A program made the translations under genes and the position numbers. Positions 46,484 through 56,312 of a stretch of 64,000 nucleotides of DNA are shown here, one piece after another. Source of the stretch: CAWKOH01 sp963851245. Its GTDB lineage: Bacteria; Actinomycetota; Acidimicrobiia; Acidimicrobiales; Palsa-688. Under the pieces are notes generated by a model that was given only the letters and a program-made list of their open reading frames with translations, did not search any database and had not been told where the DNA came from. The stretch lies in NCBI GenBank assembly GCA_963851245.1, contig CAWKOH010000007.1, positions 310,001 to 374,000 of the forward strand, read 5' to 3'. Position 1 is the stretch's first letter; every line of letters begins with the position of its first letter.

Positions 46484-47470
46484 GGACCTCGCCATCGACC
46501 TGGGTACGGCCAACACGCTCGTCTACGCCCGCGGACGGGGCATCGTCCTGAACGAACCGACTGTCATCGCCCTCAACTCGCGCACTCAGGACGTTCTGGC
46601 CATGGGCCACGAGGCGTGGCAGATGATCGGGCGGACACCTGGCTACATCGTGGCCGTGCGCCCTTTGCGCAAAGGTGCCATTACTGACTTCGACATCACC
46701 CAACGCATGATCCGCCTCCTCCTCCAAAGGGCAGGCGTCTCGCGTTTCAACCGCCCGCGCGTGATCATCTGCGTGCCGTCGGCGATCACCGAGGTCGAAC
46801 GCCGAGCAGTGGAGGAGGCCGCCCGGGGCGCGGGTGCCAATGGAGCGTTCCTCATCGAGCAGCCGATGGCGGCCGCCATCGGGGCCGGCCTTCCGATCCA
46901 CGAGCCGCTCGGCAACATGGTCGTCGATGTGGGGGGCGGCACCACTGAGACCGCGGTCATCTCTCTGGGCGGCATCGTGGCCCTCGAAGCGATACGGGTC
47001 GGGAGTTTCGACATCGACGCCTCTATCCAGACCTACGTCCGCCGCGAATACGGGATCGCGGTGGGCGAGCGAACGGCCGAGGAGATAAAGCTCGCCATAG
47101 GCTCGGCCTGGCCGACCGACGACACCATAAAGGCCGAGGTCCGCGGACGGGACCTCATGACCGGCCTGCCCAAGACGGTGATCCTGGCCCCGGAGGAAGT
47201 TCGCGAGGCCATCGAGGAACAGGTCGGCGCCATCGTGGATTCAGTGGTCAAATGCCTCGGAAATTCGCCCCCGAGCTGGCTCAGGATCTCATCAGTCAGG
47301 GCATCAATCTGGTCGGCGGCGGTGGTCTGTTGAGCGGACTGGATCAGCGCCTGGCGGCCGAGACGTCGCTGCCGGTGCATCTGGTGGACGCCCCGCTGGA
47401 GTGCGTGGTGCTCGGCGCCGGCAAGTGCCTGGAGGAGCTCGACGCCGTCCGGGACCTCTTCATGAAGTAG
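46467..47470 (+). CDS. Rod shape-determining protein MreB-like, one frameshift
   Basis: A bacterial actin-fold ATPase. From the GTG at 46467 it reads ARDLAIDLGTANTLVYARGR (phosphate 1), GIVLNEPTVIALNS, IVAVRPLRKGAITDFDITQR, PRVIICVPSAITEVERRAVE, IEQPMAAAIGAGLPIHEPLG and MVVDVGGGTTETAVISLGG (phosphate 2). A run of C near 47270 seems one base short; restoring it joins NSPP to ELAQDLISQGINLVGGGGLL and the normal C-terminus. Corrected length is 334 residues. No mreC/mreD follows, as also seen for the MreB-like genes of some actinobacteria. Confidence 0.88.
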
Positions 47471-47491
47471 ACGGCGGTTTTGGCCGCCGTC
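47470..47491. terminator. Hairpin between convergent mreB-like and HEAT-repeat genes
   Basis: Arms GACGGCGG (47470-47477) and CCGCCGTC (47484-47491) with a TTTTGG loop, directly after the mreB-like stop. There is no downstream T run. It is a probable U-less terminator serving one or both converging genes. Confidence 0.45.
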
Positions 47492-47508
47492 GGCCGTGTC
47501 GGGCGCGG

Positions 47509-48129
47509 TCAACCGTGGCGGCCGGTCAAGTCCTCGGCCGCCTGGCGCACTTGCCAGTCCCGGTCGGTCAGGGCCCGCTCCAGTGCGGCGTCGACATCAG
47601 GACCGCTGAAGGGAGCCAGAGCCAAGATGGCCCGCCGGCGGACGGCGGGTTTGTCCGCGGTGGCGGCCAAGACCGCCGGCAGGCCTTCTTCGGCACCGAT
47701 GGCGCCCAGGGCGGCGACGGCCGCTTCCCGGCAGAGAGGGTCCGGGTGGCCCCGGACCACTGCGGCCAGGTCTGGCACCGCCGGCGATGCCTCGGCCCCG
47801 ATCTCACCCAGCGCGAAGCATCCTGACTCCGCCACCCGGGGCTCGCGATCTGACAGCGAGGCGATCAAGAGCGGCAGGGACCGGCTGCCATGGTTGACGG
47901 CTAGCTCGGCCGCTCGGGCCCGCACGGCGCCGTCCGGGTCCACGGCGGCCCGGGACAGGTCGTCGAAGGTGAGGGCATGCAGCCGGGCCAGCGCCCCCAG
48001 GGCGGTCGCCCTCACAGATGCTTGAGGATCGTCCAACCCGGCCCGGGCGGTCGCCTCGTCGCCCACGTGACCCGCCAAGGCCACGGCCCGGCGAGGGTTA
48101 CTGCGGGGAGGGTTAGTTGGAGGCGGCAT
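47509..48129 (-). CDS. HEAT-repeat protein
   Basis: 206 residues made of HEAT/PBS-lyase-type repeats of about 30 residues, with recurrent forms such as DPQASVRATALGALARL, DPDGAVRARAAELAVNHGS, EPRVAESGCFALGEIGAE and DRDWQVRQAAEDLTGRHG. Such arrays form protein-binding solenoids. The start overlaps the end of the upstream membrane-protein gene by 17 bases, so the pair is co-translated. Function unknown. Confidence 0.75.
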   Translation of the reverse strand: MPPPTNPPRSNPRRAVALAGHVGDEATARAGLDDPQASVRATALGALARLHALTFDDLSRAAVDPDGAVRARAAELAVNHGSRSLPLLIASLSDREPRVAESGCFALGEIGAEASPAVPDLAAVVRGHPDPLCREAAVAALGAIGAEEGLPAVLAATADKPAVRRRAILALAPFSGPDVDAALERALTDRDWQVRQAAEDLTGRHG

Positions 48130-48610
48130 GATGTATGGCCGTCGCGATGAGCCATACGATCACGCCCAGACTGGCGGCGGTGGCCACACCCAGGGCGAGG
48201 GCAATGACTGCCAACACCAGCCCTGATCGCACCCCGCGCAGTATGCGGTGCTCGCGCTTGGTCACGGTGGCGTGGCCGCCTCCGAGCGGCCAGGCCTGAG
48301 CAAACGCTCGGCCATCGCCGGCCGCACGGGAGCCGTTCGGCGAGAGCGGTTGGCGGGTCGAGGTCATGCTCGCGCCGGTGATCTCATGAGCGGTCACATC
48401 GCCAGTTGAGCCGGTGTTCTCGTAGCCACTCAAGTCTGCGTTGTTATACCCGGCCAGAGCGGCGTTTACGTCCCCCATCGGGTCGGGGTTCTCGTCGCGG
48501 TTCGGCCCGGCACTCTCGTCGGGGGACGGGACCCCGCTTTCGTAGACGGGAGCGGGGTCGCCCCACACCGAGTGCCGCTCTCGCCCAGGTGTGTCTCTCT
48601 CAGGTGTCAC
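48113..48610 (-). CDS. Acidic protein with one C-terminal membrane helix
   Basis: 165 residues. A long polar N-terminal region with Asn/Gly/Asp-rich near-repeats (AALAGYNNADLSGYENTGST) is followed by REHRILRGVRSGLVLAVIAL and a C-terminal hydrophobic helix ending HHAASN. It looks like a tail-anchored protein with a disordered cytoplasmic domain. It overlaps the HEAT-repeat gene. Function unknown. Confidence 0.55.
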   Translation of the reverse strand: MTPERDTPGRERHSVWGDPAPVYESGVPSPDESAGPNRDENPDPMGDVNAALAGYNNADLSGYENTGSTGDVTAHEITGASMTSTRQPLSPNGSRAAGDGRAFAQAWPLGGGHATVTKREHRILRGVRSGLVLAVIALALGVATAASLGVIVWLIATAIHHAASN

Positions 48611-48753
48611 TCAGGCCGCCCCTCGCGCCAGCGTCCCGCATGGCAGGCTGTCCCTCGCTCTCGGGGCAGCTTCGACCGCCTGGAGCAAGGCGTATACGAA
48701 AGTCAGGCGTGTGACCACAACCACAAACATGCTACAAGACCGGGTCCGCTGAA

Positions 48754-49959
48754 ATGGGACGCCTTCAAAGCCGCACCCGCAAGCGGATAATCGTGGTTGC
48801 GTTGGTCGTCCTGATTCTGCTCATCGCCGGCGGGACCGTCGCCTCCGTCACCGGGGCGCGTAACTACTTCGTCCTCTCCCCCGGCTCGGCTCCGTCGATC
48901 TCTGCCAGCCCCCTGTGCAAGACGACGGGCGGTGGAAACCTGCGCTTGCCCTCGGGCAAACCCTGTGTTCGCCTGGAGGTGCCCGCCAGCCAGGTCCACG
49001 TCATAGACGGATCGCTGTTCATGGTGGACGTCCTGGAGGGTCGGGCCACGCCCGCCCAGTACGCGCTCTCCAAACTCGGCCTGCTGCACGTGTTCGACGA
49101 GGGAGCGACACTCATACCGGCGGGAGCGGTACTCGGCTCGACCCCGGCGGCGCAGCTCAACTGCCAGAGCGACCAAGCCATGACCTCCGCCACTTCGTCG
49201 GCGTCGGTGGTAGCCCTGCGCCGTCTGGGCTACATGGTCGTGGAAAACGACATGGGCGCCCAGGTGGACCAGGTGCAGCCTGGTTCCCCGGCTGTTGCGG
49301 CCGGGATCATGTGCAACGACCTGGTCGTCGCCGCCAACGGGGTCGCTATTCACACCGACGCAGAACTGGTGAACGAGATCCACTCTCTGAAACCAGGGGA
49401 CGAGCTGCCGCTCACCATGTCGCGTACCGGGTCCGACGGTAAGACCACGGTGGTCCACGTGAACGCCCATCTGACCGGCACCCCGGCGGAAGGGGGCCAG
49501 CCGGCCCAGCCCACCAAGGCATATCTCGGTGTGGCGGTCGAGACCCGCACCACTTTCACCTTTCCCTTCAACGTCACCATCGACGTCGGGGAGATCGGTG
49601 GTCCCTCCGCCGGTCTGGCCCTGACCCTCGGCCTGCTGGACGTGCTGTCGAACGGAAAGCTCACAGGCGGCCATGCTGTGGCGGCCACCGGGACCATGAG
49701 CCTGAACGGCGAGGTCGGCCCGATCGGAGGCGCGGCCCAGAAGGCTGTGGCGGTTCGCCGGGCCGGGGCCAAGGTGTTTCTGGTTCCTCCGGCCAACCTC
49801 AAGGATGCCGAGAGTGAGGCCGGGTCGATGAAGGTCTACGCCGTCTCGAGCATTGAGCAGGCCCTGAGTGTCCTGGAGTCCATGGGAGGACAGATTCCGC
49901 CGCCTACCAGCGGTAGTGAGACGGCGACATCAACCACTCAACCCCGCCCCCGGTCCTAG
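48754..49959 (+). CDS. Membrane-anchored PDZ-Lon serine protease (YlbL-like)
   Basis: 401 residues: an N-terminal membrane helix (IIVVALVVLILLIAGGTVAS), an extracellular PDZ domain (AQVDQVQPGSPAVAAGIMCN), and a C-terminal S16 Lon-type proteolytic domain. The Ser is in VGEIGGPSAGLALTLGLLDV and the Lys in GAAQKAVAVRRAGAKVFLVP, the Ser-Lys dyad. It matches the YlbL/SepM group of secreted signalling or quality-control proteases. Unlike the HtrA-like protein 4 kb upstream, its catalytic residues are kept. Confidence 0.88.
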   Translation: MGRLQSRTRKRIIVVALVVLILLIAGGTVASVTGARNYFVLSPGSAPSISASPLCKTTGGGNLRLPSGKPCVRLEVPASQVHVIDGSLFMVDVLEGRATPAQYALSKLGLLHVFDEGATLIPAGAVLGSTPAAQLNCQSDQAMTSATSSASVVALRRLGYMVVENDMGAQVDQVQPGSPAVAAGIMCNDLVVAANGVAIHTDAELVNEIHSLKPGDELPLTMSRTGSDGKTTVVHVNAHLTGTPAEGGQPAQPTKAYLGVAVETRTTFTFPFNVTIDVGEIGGPSAGLALTLGLLDVLSNGKLTGGHAVAATGTMSLNGEVGPIGGAAQKAVAVRRAGAKVFLVPPANLKDAESEAGSMKVYAVSSIEQALSVLESMGGQIPPPTSGSETATSTTQPRPRS

Positions 49960-49969
49960 GCTCAAAGGC

Positions 49970-52111
49970 ATGGGTCCCGACCCTTCTCTTACCCCTGAGC
50001 TGATACAGGCCCAGTCCTTCACTGCCGGCTTCCGTGGTTTTGACCAGAACGAGGTGAGGACCTTCCTCACCCGCGTCGCGGCCGAAGTCAGAACCTTGCG
50101 CGAGCGCAACACGAACCTCGAGTCGGCCTGGCACTCGGCCGAGGAGCGGGCGGCTCGCCCGCCTGTCCTCGACGAGGACACGCTGATGTCTGCGGTCGGT
50201 GAGGAGACGGCCGCCATCCTGCGCACGGCCAGGGCGGCGGCGGCCGACCTCAAGACCAAGGCCGCCGAGGAAGCCGAAAAGACGCTGACCGACGCCAACG
50301 CCCGAGCCGAGGAGGTAAACGAGGAGGCTCAGGGCGTTCTGGCCCGCCAGACCAAAGCTGCCGATGAGGCGGCGGCCCGCATCGTGGAGGGAGCCCGCTC
50401 CGAGGCGGCCGGGGTGCTGGAGAGAGCCAGGATCGAGGCCGATGCCATTCGCGCCAAGGCGGAGCAGGAGCGGGGCCTCACCGTCGAGGGTGCCAATTCC
50501 ACCCGTGACCGCATCCTGGAGGACCTGTCGAGACGGCGCCGGGTGGCCACGGTCCAGATCGAGCAGCTGCGAGCCGGCCGGGAGCGGCTCATCGAGAGCT
50601 ATGCAGTCGTGCGCCGCACCCTGGAGGAAGCCCAGCAGGAGCTGGGCCGGGCCGATGCAGAAGCCCGCGCCGCCGCTGACGAGGTGGGCCGGCGGCTGCG
50701 GCGGGAGCAAGACCTGCGCCCTGACGATGGCCACGACCTCGAGACCGAGGCGGCTACCGCTTCGGCGCTGGTCGACACACCAGCCCCGGGCGAGGCCGGT
50801 GCCGGGCCGGCCGGCAGCCCGGAGGGGCCGGGCGAGGCCGGGCCGGCCACCGTTGCCATACCGGCGGTAGAGGGCGCGTCCGCACCCGGGTCGGGGGAGA
50901 GAGGTCAGCCGGAGGAGGTCTCGCAGCCCGCGGCAGCCAGCCCGCGAGCAGCCAGGCCGGCACCCCCCCGCCGAAGGCACAAGCCTCTCCGGCGCCCGGC
51001 CCCACCCCGGGGGTCGGGCGGCGCCGCGGCCCGTTCGGGCGCGGACGGGGCTCTAACGCGGTGGCAGCGACGGCCGAGCATCCGGCCGCCATGTCGAGCG
51101 CAATGCACGACCCCGATACGGCGGAGTCAGTTCATGGACAGACGTCAGAGCGCTGCAACCGGGCCCCATCTCCGGCTGGTTCCTGACGAGCCGCCTGCGG
51201 CCGGGACTGCAGTGGACGAGCTGTTCGCCCGCATACGGGCTGGTCGCACGGAGGGCGGCACCGCAGAGTCGTCAACCGGCGAGGAGCCGGCGGCGGGGGA
51301 CGAAGCGATGGGGGCCGAGCCGGTTGCGACGACAGCGTCGGCCCCGCAGGCCACCGCGGCCGGAGCCGAGGGGACAGGGGAGCGCCAATCTCCGGCTGCG
51401 GGCGATGAAGGCCGCCTCTCCGACGGCGACGAGGCCTTGATGCAGAAGCGCGAATCAGCCATCGTCGACCTCGAGGTGACCCTGACCCGCAAGCTCAAGC
51501 GGGCCCTGCAGGACGAGCAGAATGACCTGCTCGACCGGTTGAGGAGTCTGCGGGGCGAGCCGAGGGCGTCGGCGCTGTTGCCTGAGCACGACGACCAGGT
51601 CGCCAGCTATGCCGACTCCGCCTCGCCATTGTTGGTCAAGGCGGCCGCGGCCGGATCGGCATTCGCAGCCGACGTCCTCGCGGTCAAGCCTGCCAACCGC
51701 GGCTCCGCCTCTATCGCCGAGGTCGCCAACGAGGCCGCCCGGAGCATCGTGGATCCCCTCCGCCGCCGGCTGGAGGACGTCATCTCCACCCATGCCGGTG
51801 AGGATCAGTCCGTGCTGGTCGAATCGGTGGGCGCGGCCTATCGCGAATGGAAGAGCCAGCGCATCGAGCGCATATCCGGCGACGCCCTGGCGGCGGCCTT
51901 CTCGCGCGGTACCTGGAACGCCATGCCCGACGGCGCTTCCATGAGGTGGATTGTCGAGGACGTGGATGGCCCGTGCCCGGATTGCGATGACGATGCGCTG
52001 GCCGGGGTCCTGCCGCGAAGTGAGCTATTCCCTACCGGTCAGCATTATCCGCCGGCCCACAGCGGGTGTCGCTGTCTCCTGGTCCCCATCCAGGCCGCGA
52101 ACCGGTCATAA
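49970..52111 (+). CDS. DivIVA-domain protein with a C-terminal CxxC-CRC phage-head-like module
   Basis: 713 residues by direct translation. An N-terminal DivIVA domain (LTPELIQAQSFTAGFRGFDQ, then NEVRTFLTRVAAEVRTLRER) leads into a long coiled coil rich in Ala/Glu/Arg to about residue 250, then a Pro/Ala linker. The C-terminal 200 residues are helical and end PCPDCDDDALAGVL, PTGQHYPPAHSGCRCLLVP, a CxxC ... HxGCRC pattern like the end of phage Mu gpF-type head proteins. Between about 50960 and 51160 another frame looks more protein-like (GRRRGPFGRGRGSNAVAATA), so two compensating indels may lie there. The role is probably polar growth or scaffold function; the tail's role is unknown. Confidence 0.75.
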   Translation: MGPDPSLTPELIQAQSFTAGFRGFDQNEVRTFLTRVAAEVRTLRERNTNLESAWHSAEERAARPPVLDEDTLMSAVGEETAAILRTARAAAADLKTKAAEEAEKTLTDANARAEEVNEEAQGVLARQTKAADEAAARIVEGARSEAAGVLERARIEADAIRAKAEQERGLTVEGANSTRDRILEDLSRRRRVATVQIEQLRAGRERLIESYAVVRRTLEEAQQELGRADAEARAAADEVGRRLRREQDLRPDDGHDLETEAATASALVDTPAPGEAGAGPAGSPEGPGEAGPATVAIPAVEGASAPGSGERGQPEEVSQPAAASPRAARPAPPRRRHKPLRRPAPPRGSGGAAARSGADGALTRWQRRPSIRPPCRAQCTTPIRRSQFMDRRQSAATGPHLRLVPDEPPAAGTAVDELFARIRAGRTEGGTAESSTGEEPAAGDEAMGAEPVATTASAPQATAAGAEGTGERQSPAAGDEGRLSDGDEALMQKRESAIVDLEVTLTRKLKRALQDEQNDLLDRLRSLRGEPRASALLPEHDDQVASYADSASPLLVKAAAAGSAFAADVLAVKPANRGSASIAEVANEAARSIVDPLRRRLEDVISTHAGEDQSVLVESVGAAYREWKSQRIERISGDALAAAFSRGTWNAMPDGASMRWIVEDVDGPCPDCDDDALAGVLPRSELFPTGQHYPPAHSGCRCLLVPIQAANRS

Positions 52112-52236
52112 GCCTGCTGATCCCTGCTGACAGGCCGTCTTCGACCGGTGAGTGACGCCGTTATGGCCCGCTCCTGAGGGTCTCCTGAGAGCGGGGGGCT
52201 GCCTACGCTCGGCGGCGGCGCCCCATTAGGCTCCCC

Positions 52237-55200
52237 GTGCACATGCGTACCCCTCAGGACCTGCCTCGCCGATTGCCGACGTCGTCGCGGCGGTTCCGGA
52301 TCGGTTTGTTGATCGGCATCGTCGTTCTGATTGTGCTGATCGCGTCCCTTCGGGGGCTGGCCGGGTTCTACACGGACTACCTGTGGTTCGAGTCGGTCGG
52401 GTTCACGTCTGTCTTCCGCGGCGTGCTCTTGACCAAGGTCCTGCTGTCGATCGTCTTCATCGCCATCTTCTTCTTGTTGATGTTCGTGAACCTGACGATT
52501 GCCGATCGGGTGGCGCCGGAGGAGATCGACCCGGCCGAGAACGACGAGCTGGTCGTGCGCTACCGCGAATCGGTGTCGCCGCGGGGCCGGACCGTGCGGA
52601 TCGCGGTGAGTGCCGTCTTCGCCTTGCTGGCCGGTACCGGGGCCGACCGGGAATGGAACAACTGGGACCTCTTCCGTTACCACACCAGTTTCGGCGCCAC
52701 CGACCCTGAGTATCACCGGGATATCGGCTTCTACGTCTTCCAGCTCCCGTTCATCAACTTCCTCCTGGGCTGGTTCTTCGAAGCATTCGTGGTGGTGCTG
52801 ATAGTCACCTGCGTGGCCCATTATCTCAACGGTGGTATACGCCTCCAGTCAGGCCAGCGCGGCGTAAGCGGGGCGGTGAAGACCCACATCTCGGTGCTGC
52901 TCGGAATCCTGGCCCTGATCAAAGCGGTCGACTACTACTACGAGCGCCTGGAGTTGGTGCTGTCCCGCTCCCACGTGGTCAACGGGGCCACCGCGACCAG
53001 CGTTCACGCCGATAAGCCGGCGAAAACCCTTCTCATCGCTATTGCGATCATCGCCGCCATCCTCTTCCTCTACAACATCCGCCAGAAAGGCTGGATCCTT
53101 CCTGCGGTCGGCGTCGGCCTGTGGGCGCTCGTGTACATCCTCGTCGGCCTGGTCTACCCGGCGCTCTATCAGTCGCTCCGTGTCAACCCCTCCGAGTTCA
53201 CCCGGGAAAAGCCGTACATTCAGCGGAACATCAACGCCACTCTGTCCGCCTACGGCCTGCAGAACGTGCAGGTCGAGCCCTCCTGCTCGACGTCGGGATC
53301 TCAGGCGAACTGCTACCAGTACTCGACGACGGTGACCAAGTCCGAGCTGCAGGGCTCCTCGCCCTCTTCCCTCGCGGCCCAGCAGACCCTTGCCAACGTC
53401 CGGCTTCTCGACCCGGCCGTCCAGCTCGTCAACACGTTCAACAAGTACCAGGCCCTGCGCCAGTACTACCAGTTCAACGACCTGGACCTGGACCGCTACA
53501 CGCTCGACGCCAACGGTTCGCCTCAGATGACGGCGACCATCGCATCAGTGCGGGAGCTCAACTCAGCTGTCCCGGGCGGCTTCGTCAATCAGCACCTGAC
53601 CTACACCCACGGCTACGGCGCGGTGGTGGCGCCGATCGGTCAGGCCGGGGTGAACGCCGACGGCACACCCAACTTCTCCTTGTCGAACCTGCCCCCGGCG
53701 AGCACCGAAAACGACCTTCAGCTCTCCGAGACCGGATCGCAGGTCTATTACGGCGAGGGGCCGGACATGGGCGGGTTCGTGATCGCCGACACCAAGCAGC
53801 CGGAGCTTGATTATGAGAACAGCGCCGGCAACGAGGTCGTCACCAAGTACGCGGGCACCGGCGGGGTCAAGGCCGGCAACCTGCTGACCCGAGCGGCCTT
53901 CGCCCTGCGTTTCGGGGACCCCAACTTCATCCTCTCGTCGCAGATAACGAAGTCGTCCAAGGTCATGTACATCCGCAACATCGTGTCGCGGGCAGAGAAG
54001 TCGGCGCCCTTCCTCAAGTTCGACTCCGACCCCTACGCCGTAGTGCTCAACGGAAACGTGTACTGGGTCATCGACGCATACACGACCACCGACAATTACC
54101 CCTACTCCCAGAACGCCAACACCGATCGGCTCCCACCCAACAGCGGCCTGAACTCCACCTTCGACTACGTGCGCAACTCGGTGAAGGTGGTCATCAGCGC
54201 ATACAACGGGGACATGAAGTTCTTCGTGGTCGATTCGAGCGATCCGATCATCAAGGTCTACGAGAAAGCGTTCCCCGACCTGTTCACGCCGGAGAGCAAA
54301 GCCAATCAGCTCTTCCCCGGCATCACGGCCCACTTCCGCTATCCGGAGGACATTTTCCGGATCCAGACCAACATGTACGGCCGCTACCGTCTGTCGAACC
54401 CTTCGGGCTTCTACTCGCAGGCCCAGGCCTGGGCTGTGTCGCCGGATCCGGGTAGCGGCCCGCTGTCCAACATCACGTCGGCTCCAACGGCGTCGATAGG
54501 CGCCAACGGCCAGCTCGTTCCGCCGTCGGTTCAGCGGCTCCAACCTCAGTACATCCTCGCCGCCCTGCCCGGCAGCACTCAGCAGTCGTTCATCCTCTTG
54601 ACGCCGTTTGTGCCCATCGCTGCCACCACCAATCAGCAGAACCTGACCGGTTTCATGACCGCCTCGTCGGATCCACTTACGTACGGGCAGTTGCGCGTCT
54701 ACGAGACGCCGCCCGGATCGACCGTGGACGGACCCGGCCTGGTGTCGAACGCCATCCGGTCCAACACGCAGATATCCCAGGAGTTGACCCTCTACGACCA
54801 GAAGGGATCCAGCGTGGAGTTGGGCGAAGTGGACATTGTGCCGATCGACAACACCCTTCTGTACGTGCAGAGCGTGTACGTGGAGTCGTCCACTCTGCAG
54901 GTCCCGCAGCTGCGGGACGTGGTCGTGGTTTATAACGGCAGCGCCTTTCACAGCGGCAACGCCTCTCTCGACAACGCCCTGTGCCAGGTAACCAACCCGG
55001 ACGGTTCCCAACCCTTCTCCAGTTACTGCGGCACCCCCGCCGCGACCAGCCAGGTCCCGAGCCCGACGGGGACAGCGCCTTCGACAGGGACGGCATCAGG
55101 CTCGACGACCACCACGACAACGCCCAGCACGACGGCGCCGGCGGGATCGGGTCCGCCGCCTGCGGGCCTGACGGTGCAATCGCTGCTCGCTCAGGCCCAG

Positions 55201-55320
55201 TCGGACTTTACGGCGGCCAACACCGCGCTCAAGGCGGGCAACCTGGCCCAGTACCAGACCGAGATCAACCAGGCCGAGAGCCTGGTGTCCGAAGCCCAGA
55301 CCCTCGCCAATAAGAGTTGA
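52237..55320 (+). CDS. UPF0182 family membrane protein
   Basis: 1027 residues, intact over 3.1 kb. Seven hydrophobic helices in the first 320 residues (for example IGLLIGIVVLIVLIASLRGL, LLTKVLLSIVFIAIFFLLMF, LLIAIAIIAAILFLYNIRQK) precede a large extracellular domain with EYHRDIGFYVFQLPFINFLL, FRYPEDIFRIQTNMYGRYRL and TPFVPIAATTNQQNLTGFM. A Thr/Ser/Pro linker and a final coiled-coil segment end the protein. The family is conserved across actinobacteria, with unknown function. GTG 52237 or ATG 52243 can start it. Confidence 0.9.
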   Translation: MHMRTPQDLPRRLPTSSRRFRIGLLIGIVVLIVLIASLRGLAGFYTDYLWFESVGFTSVFRGVLLTKVLLSIVFIAIFFLLMFVNLTIADRVAPEEIDPAENDELVVRYRESVSPRGRTVRIAVSAVFALLAGTGADREWNNWDLFRYHTSFGATDPEYHRDIGFYVFQLPFINFLLGWFFEAFVVVLIVTCVAHYLNGGIRLQSGQRGVSGAVKTHISVLLGILALIKAVDYYYERLELVLSRSHVVNGATATSVHADKPAKTLLIAIAIIAAILFLYNIRQKGWILPAVGVGLWALVYILVGLVYPALYQSLRVNPSEFTREKPYIQRNINATLSAYGLQNVQVEPSCSTSGSQANCYQYSTTVTKSELQGSSPSSLAAQQTLANVRLLDPAVQLVNTFNKYQALRQYYQFNDLDLDRYTLDANGSPQMTATIASVRELNSAVPGGFVNQHLTYTHGYGAVVAPIGQAGVNADGTPNFSLSNLPPASTENDLQLSETGSQVYYGEGPDMGGFVIADTKQPELDYENSAGNEVVTKYAGTGGVKAGNLLTRAAFALRFGDPNFILSSQITKSSKVMYIRNIVSRAEKSAPFLKFDSDPYAVVLNGNVYWVIDAYTTTDNYPYSQNANTDRLPPNSGLNSTFDYVRNSVKVVISAYNGDMKFFVVDSSDPIIKVYEKAFPDLFTPESKANQLFPGITAHFRYPEDIFRIQTNMYGRYRLSNPSGFYSQAQAWAVSPDPGSGPLSNITSAPTASIGANGQLVPPSVQRLQPQYILAALPGSTQQSFILLTPFVPIAATTNQQNLTGFMTASSDPLTYGQLRVYETPPGSTVDGPGLVSNAIRSNTQISQELTLYDQKGSSVELGEVDIVPIDNTLLYVQSVYVESSTLQVPQLRDVVVVYNGSAFHSGNASLDNALCQVTNPDGSQPFSSYCGTPAATSQVPSPTGTAPSTGTASGSTTTTTTPSTTAPAGSGPPPAGLTVQSLLAQAQSDFTAANTALKAGNLAQYQTEINQAESLVSEAQTLANKS

Positions 55321-55522
55321 CCGCCTGGAGGTGAGGGCCGGCGGGCTGACCGGCGCGGGCTGACCGGCGGCGGATCGGCTGCCCGGCCGATGGTGCCTGG
55401 ACTGCAGGGCGGGCGTTGGTACCATGACGGCCTAGATCCATGCGCAAACACCGGCCTCCAAGTCTCGAGGGGGACCGCCCTCCATCCGGCGCCCGAACCC
55501 GGACGGATCCCGGTCTCCCGTG

Positions 55523-55663
55523 ATGGTCGCGACAGCGGCAACGCATCCCGTGTCGGCGACGCCCGTGGTGGCTCTGGCCGTGATCCTGCTGGCCGTGGCG
55601 GTGGCGAGCGTGTTCGCCGTGTCGTTCTTCTTCTACCGGCGGTCCCGGTCCGGACGTCGCTGA
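55523..55663 (+). CDS. Small single-span membrane protein
   Basis: 46 residues: a short polar start (MVATAATHPVSAT), one long hydrophobic helix (VVALAVILLAVAVASVFAVS) and a basic tail with RRSRSGRR. Positive-inside topology is consistent with a real membrane peptide. It sits alone 200 bases after the UPF0182 gene and converges on a minus-strand gene. No clear ribosome site or family is seen. Confidence 0.4.
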   Translation: MVATAATHPVSATPVVALAVILLAVAVASVFAVSFFFYRRSRSGRR

Positions 55664-55696
55664 AGCGACGAGGAGCCCATCCCCAGGTACCCAGCC

Positions 55697-56257
55697 CTAG
55701 GTGCCCAGCCAGGCGGGGGCCCGCTCCAGCAGGTACTGGCTGACCGCCAACGCCTTGTCGAAGGTTTCGCAGAGCAATTCCTCGCCGGCTAGAACCCGGG
55801 CCAGCGACACCTGCTGACGGGCGACGATCGTGATCCGGCGCTCGGCCGGGTCGGTCGCCGACGCGTAGCTGTCTATGGCAGACGATTCGAGGGGCAGTTC
55901 GATCCCGCCGATGCCGGCCAGGTCGATGGCCAGGCGGAGCAGATCGGGCCCGTGGGGCAACGGCGGGAGGGCCCACGTGAAGGTCAACGGGAAGCGGAAG
56001 TCGTCGGGGGGGTCATCGCCGTCGGGAAGGTCCACGACTACGTCTTCGAAGGCGAGCAGCACCCGCGGATCGACTTCTAGGGCCAGGTGGAGATCTAGAG
56101 GACCGTTACATGCGTCTTCCGGATGGAGGTCGACCTCCCAGGCCTGGCGCAGTGAGTAGGTCTCGACAAAGTGCCGCTCGTCATGCACGTGAAAACCGTG
56201 GTCCACAGCATGATCCTTGAGCTCGGCTACGTATCCGGCGACGTCGATTACCGCCAT
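55697..56257 (-). CDS. Conserved-looking hypothetical protein
   Basis: 186 residues starting MAVIDVAGYVAELKDHAVDH at 56257. It is acidic, with HVHDERHFVETYSLRQAWEV, LHLALEVDPRVLLAFEDVVV, RFPLTFTWALPPLPHGPDLL and a helical C-terminus LLCETFDKALAVSQYLLERA. No signal peptide, membrane span or catalytic motif is evident. It is divergent from the IMPase gene with 55 bases between starts. Confidence 0.65.
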   Translation of the reverse strand: MAVIDVAGYVAELKDHAVDHGFHVHDERHFVETYSLRQAWEVDLHPEDACNGPLDLHLALEVDPRVLLAFEDVVVDLPDGDDPPDDFRFPLTFTWALPPLPHGPDLLRLAIDLAGIGGIELPLESSAIDSYASATDPAERRITIVARQQVSLARVLAGEELLCETFDKALAVSQYLLERAPAWLGT

Positions 56258-56312
56258 TCGAGTAACCCTACCGGCCCAGGTGAGACAACACCTTGGGATA
56301 CCGTCGGCCACC

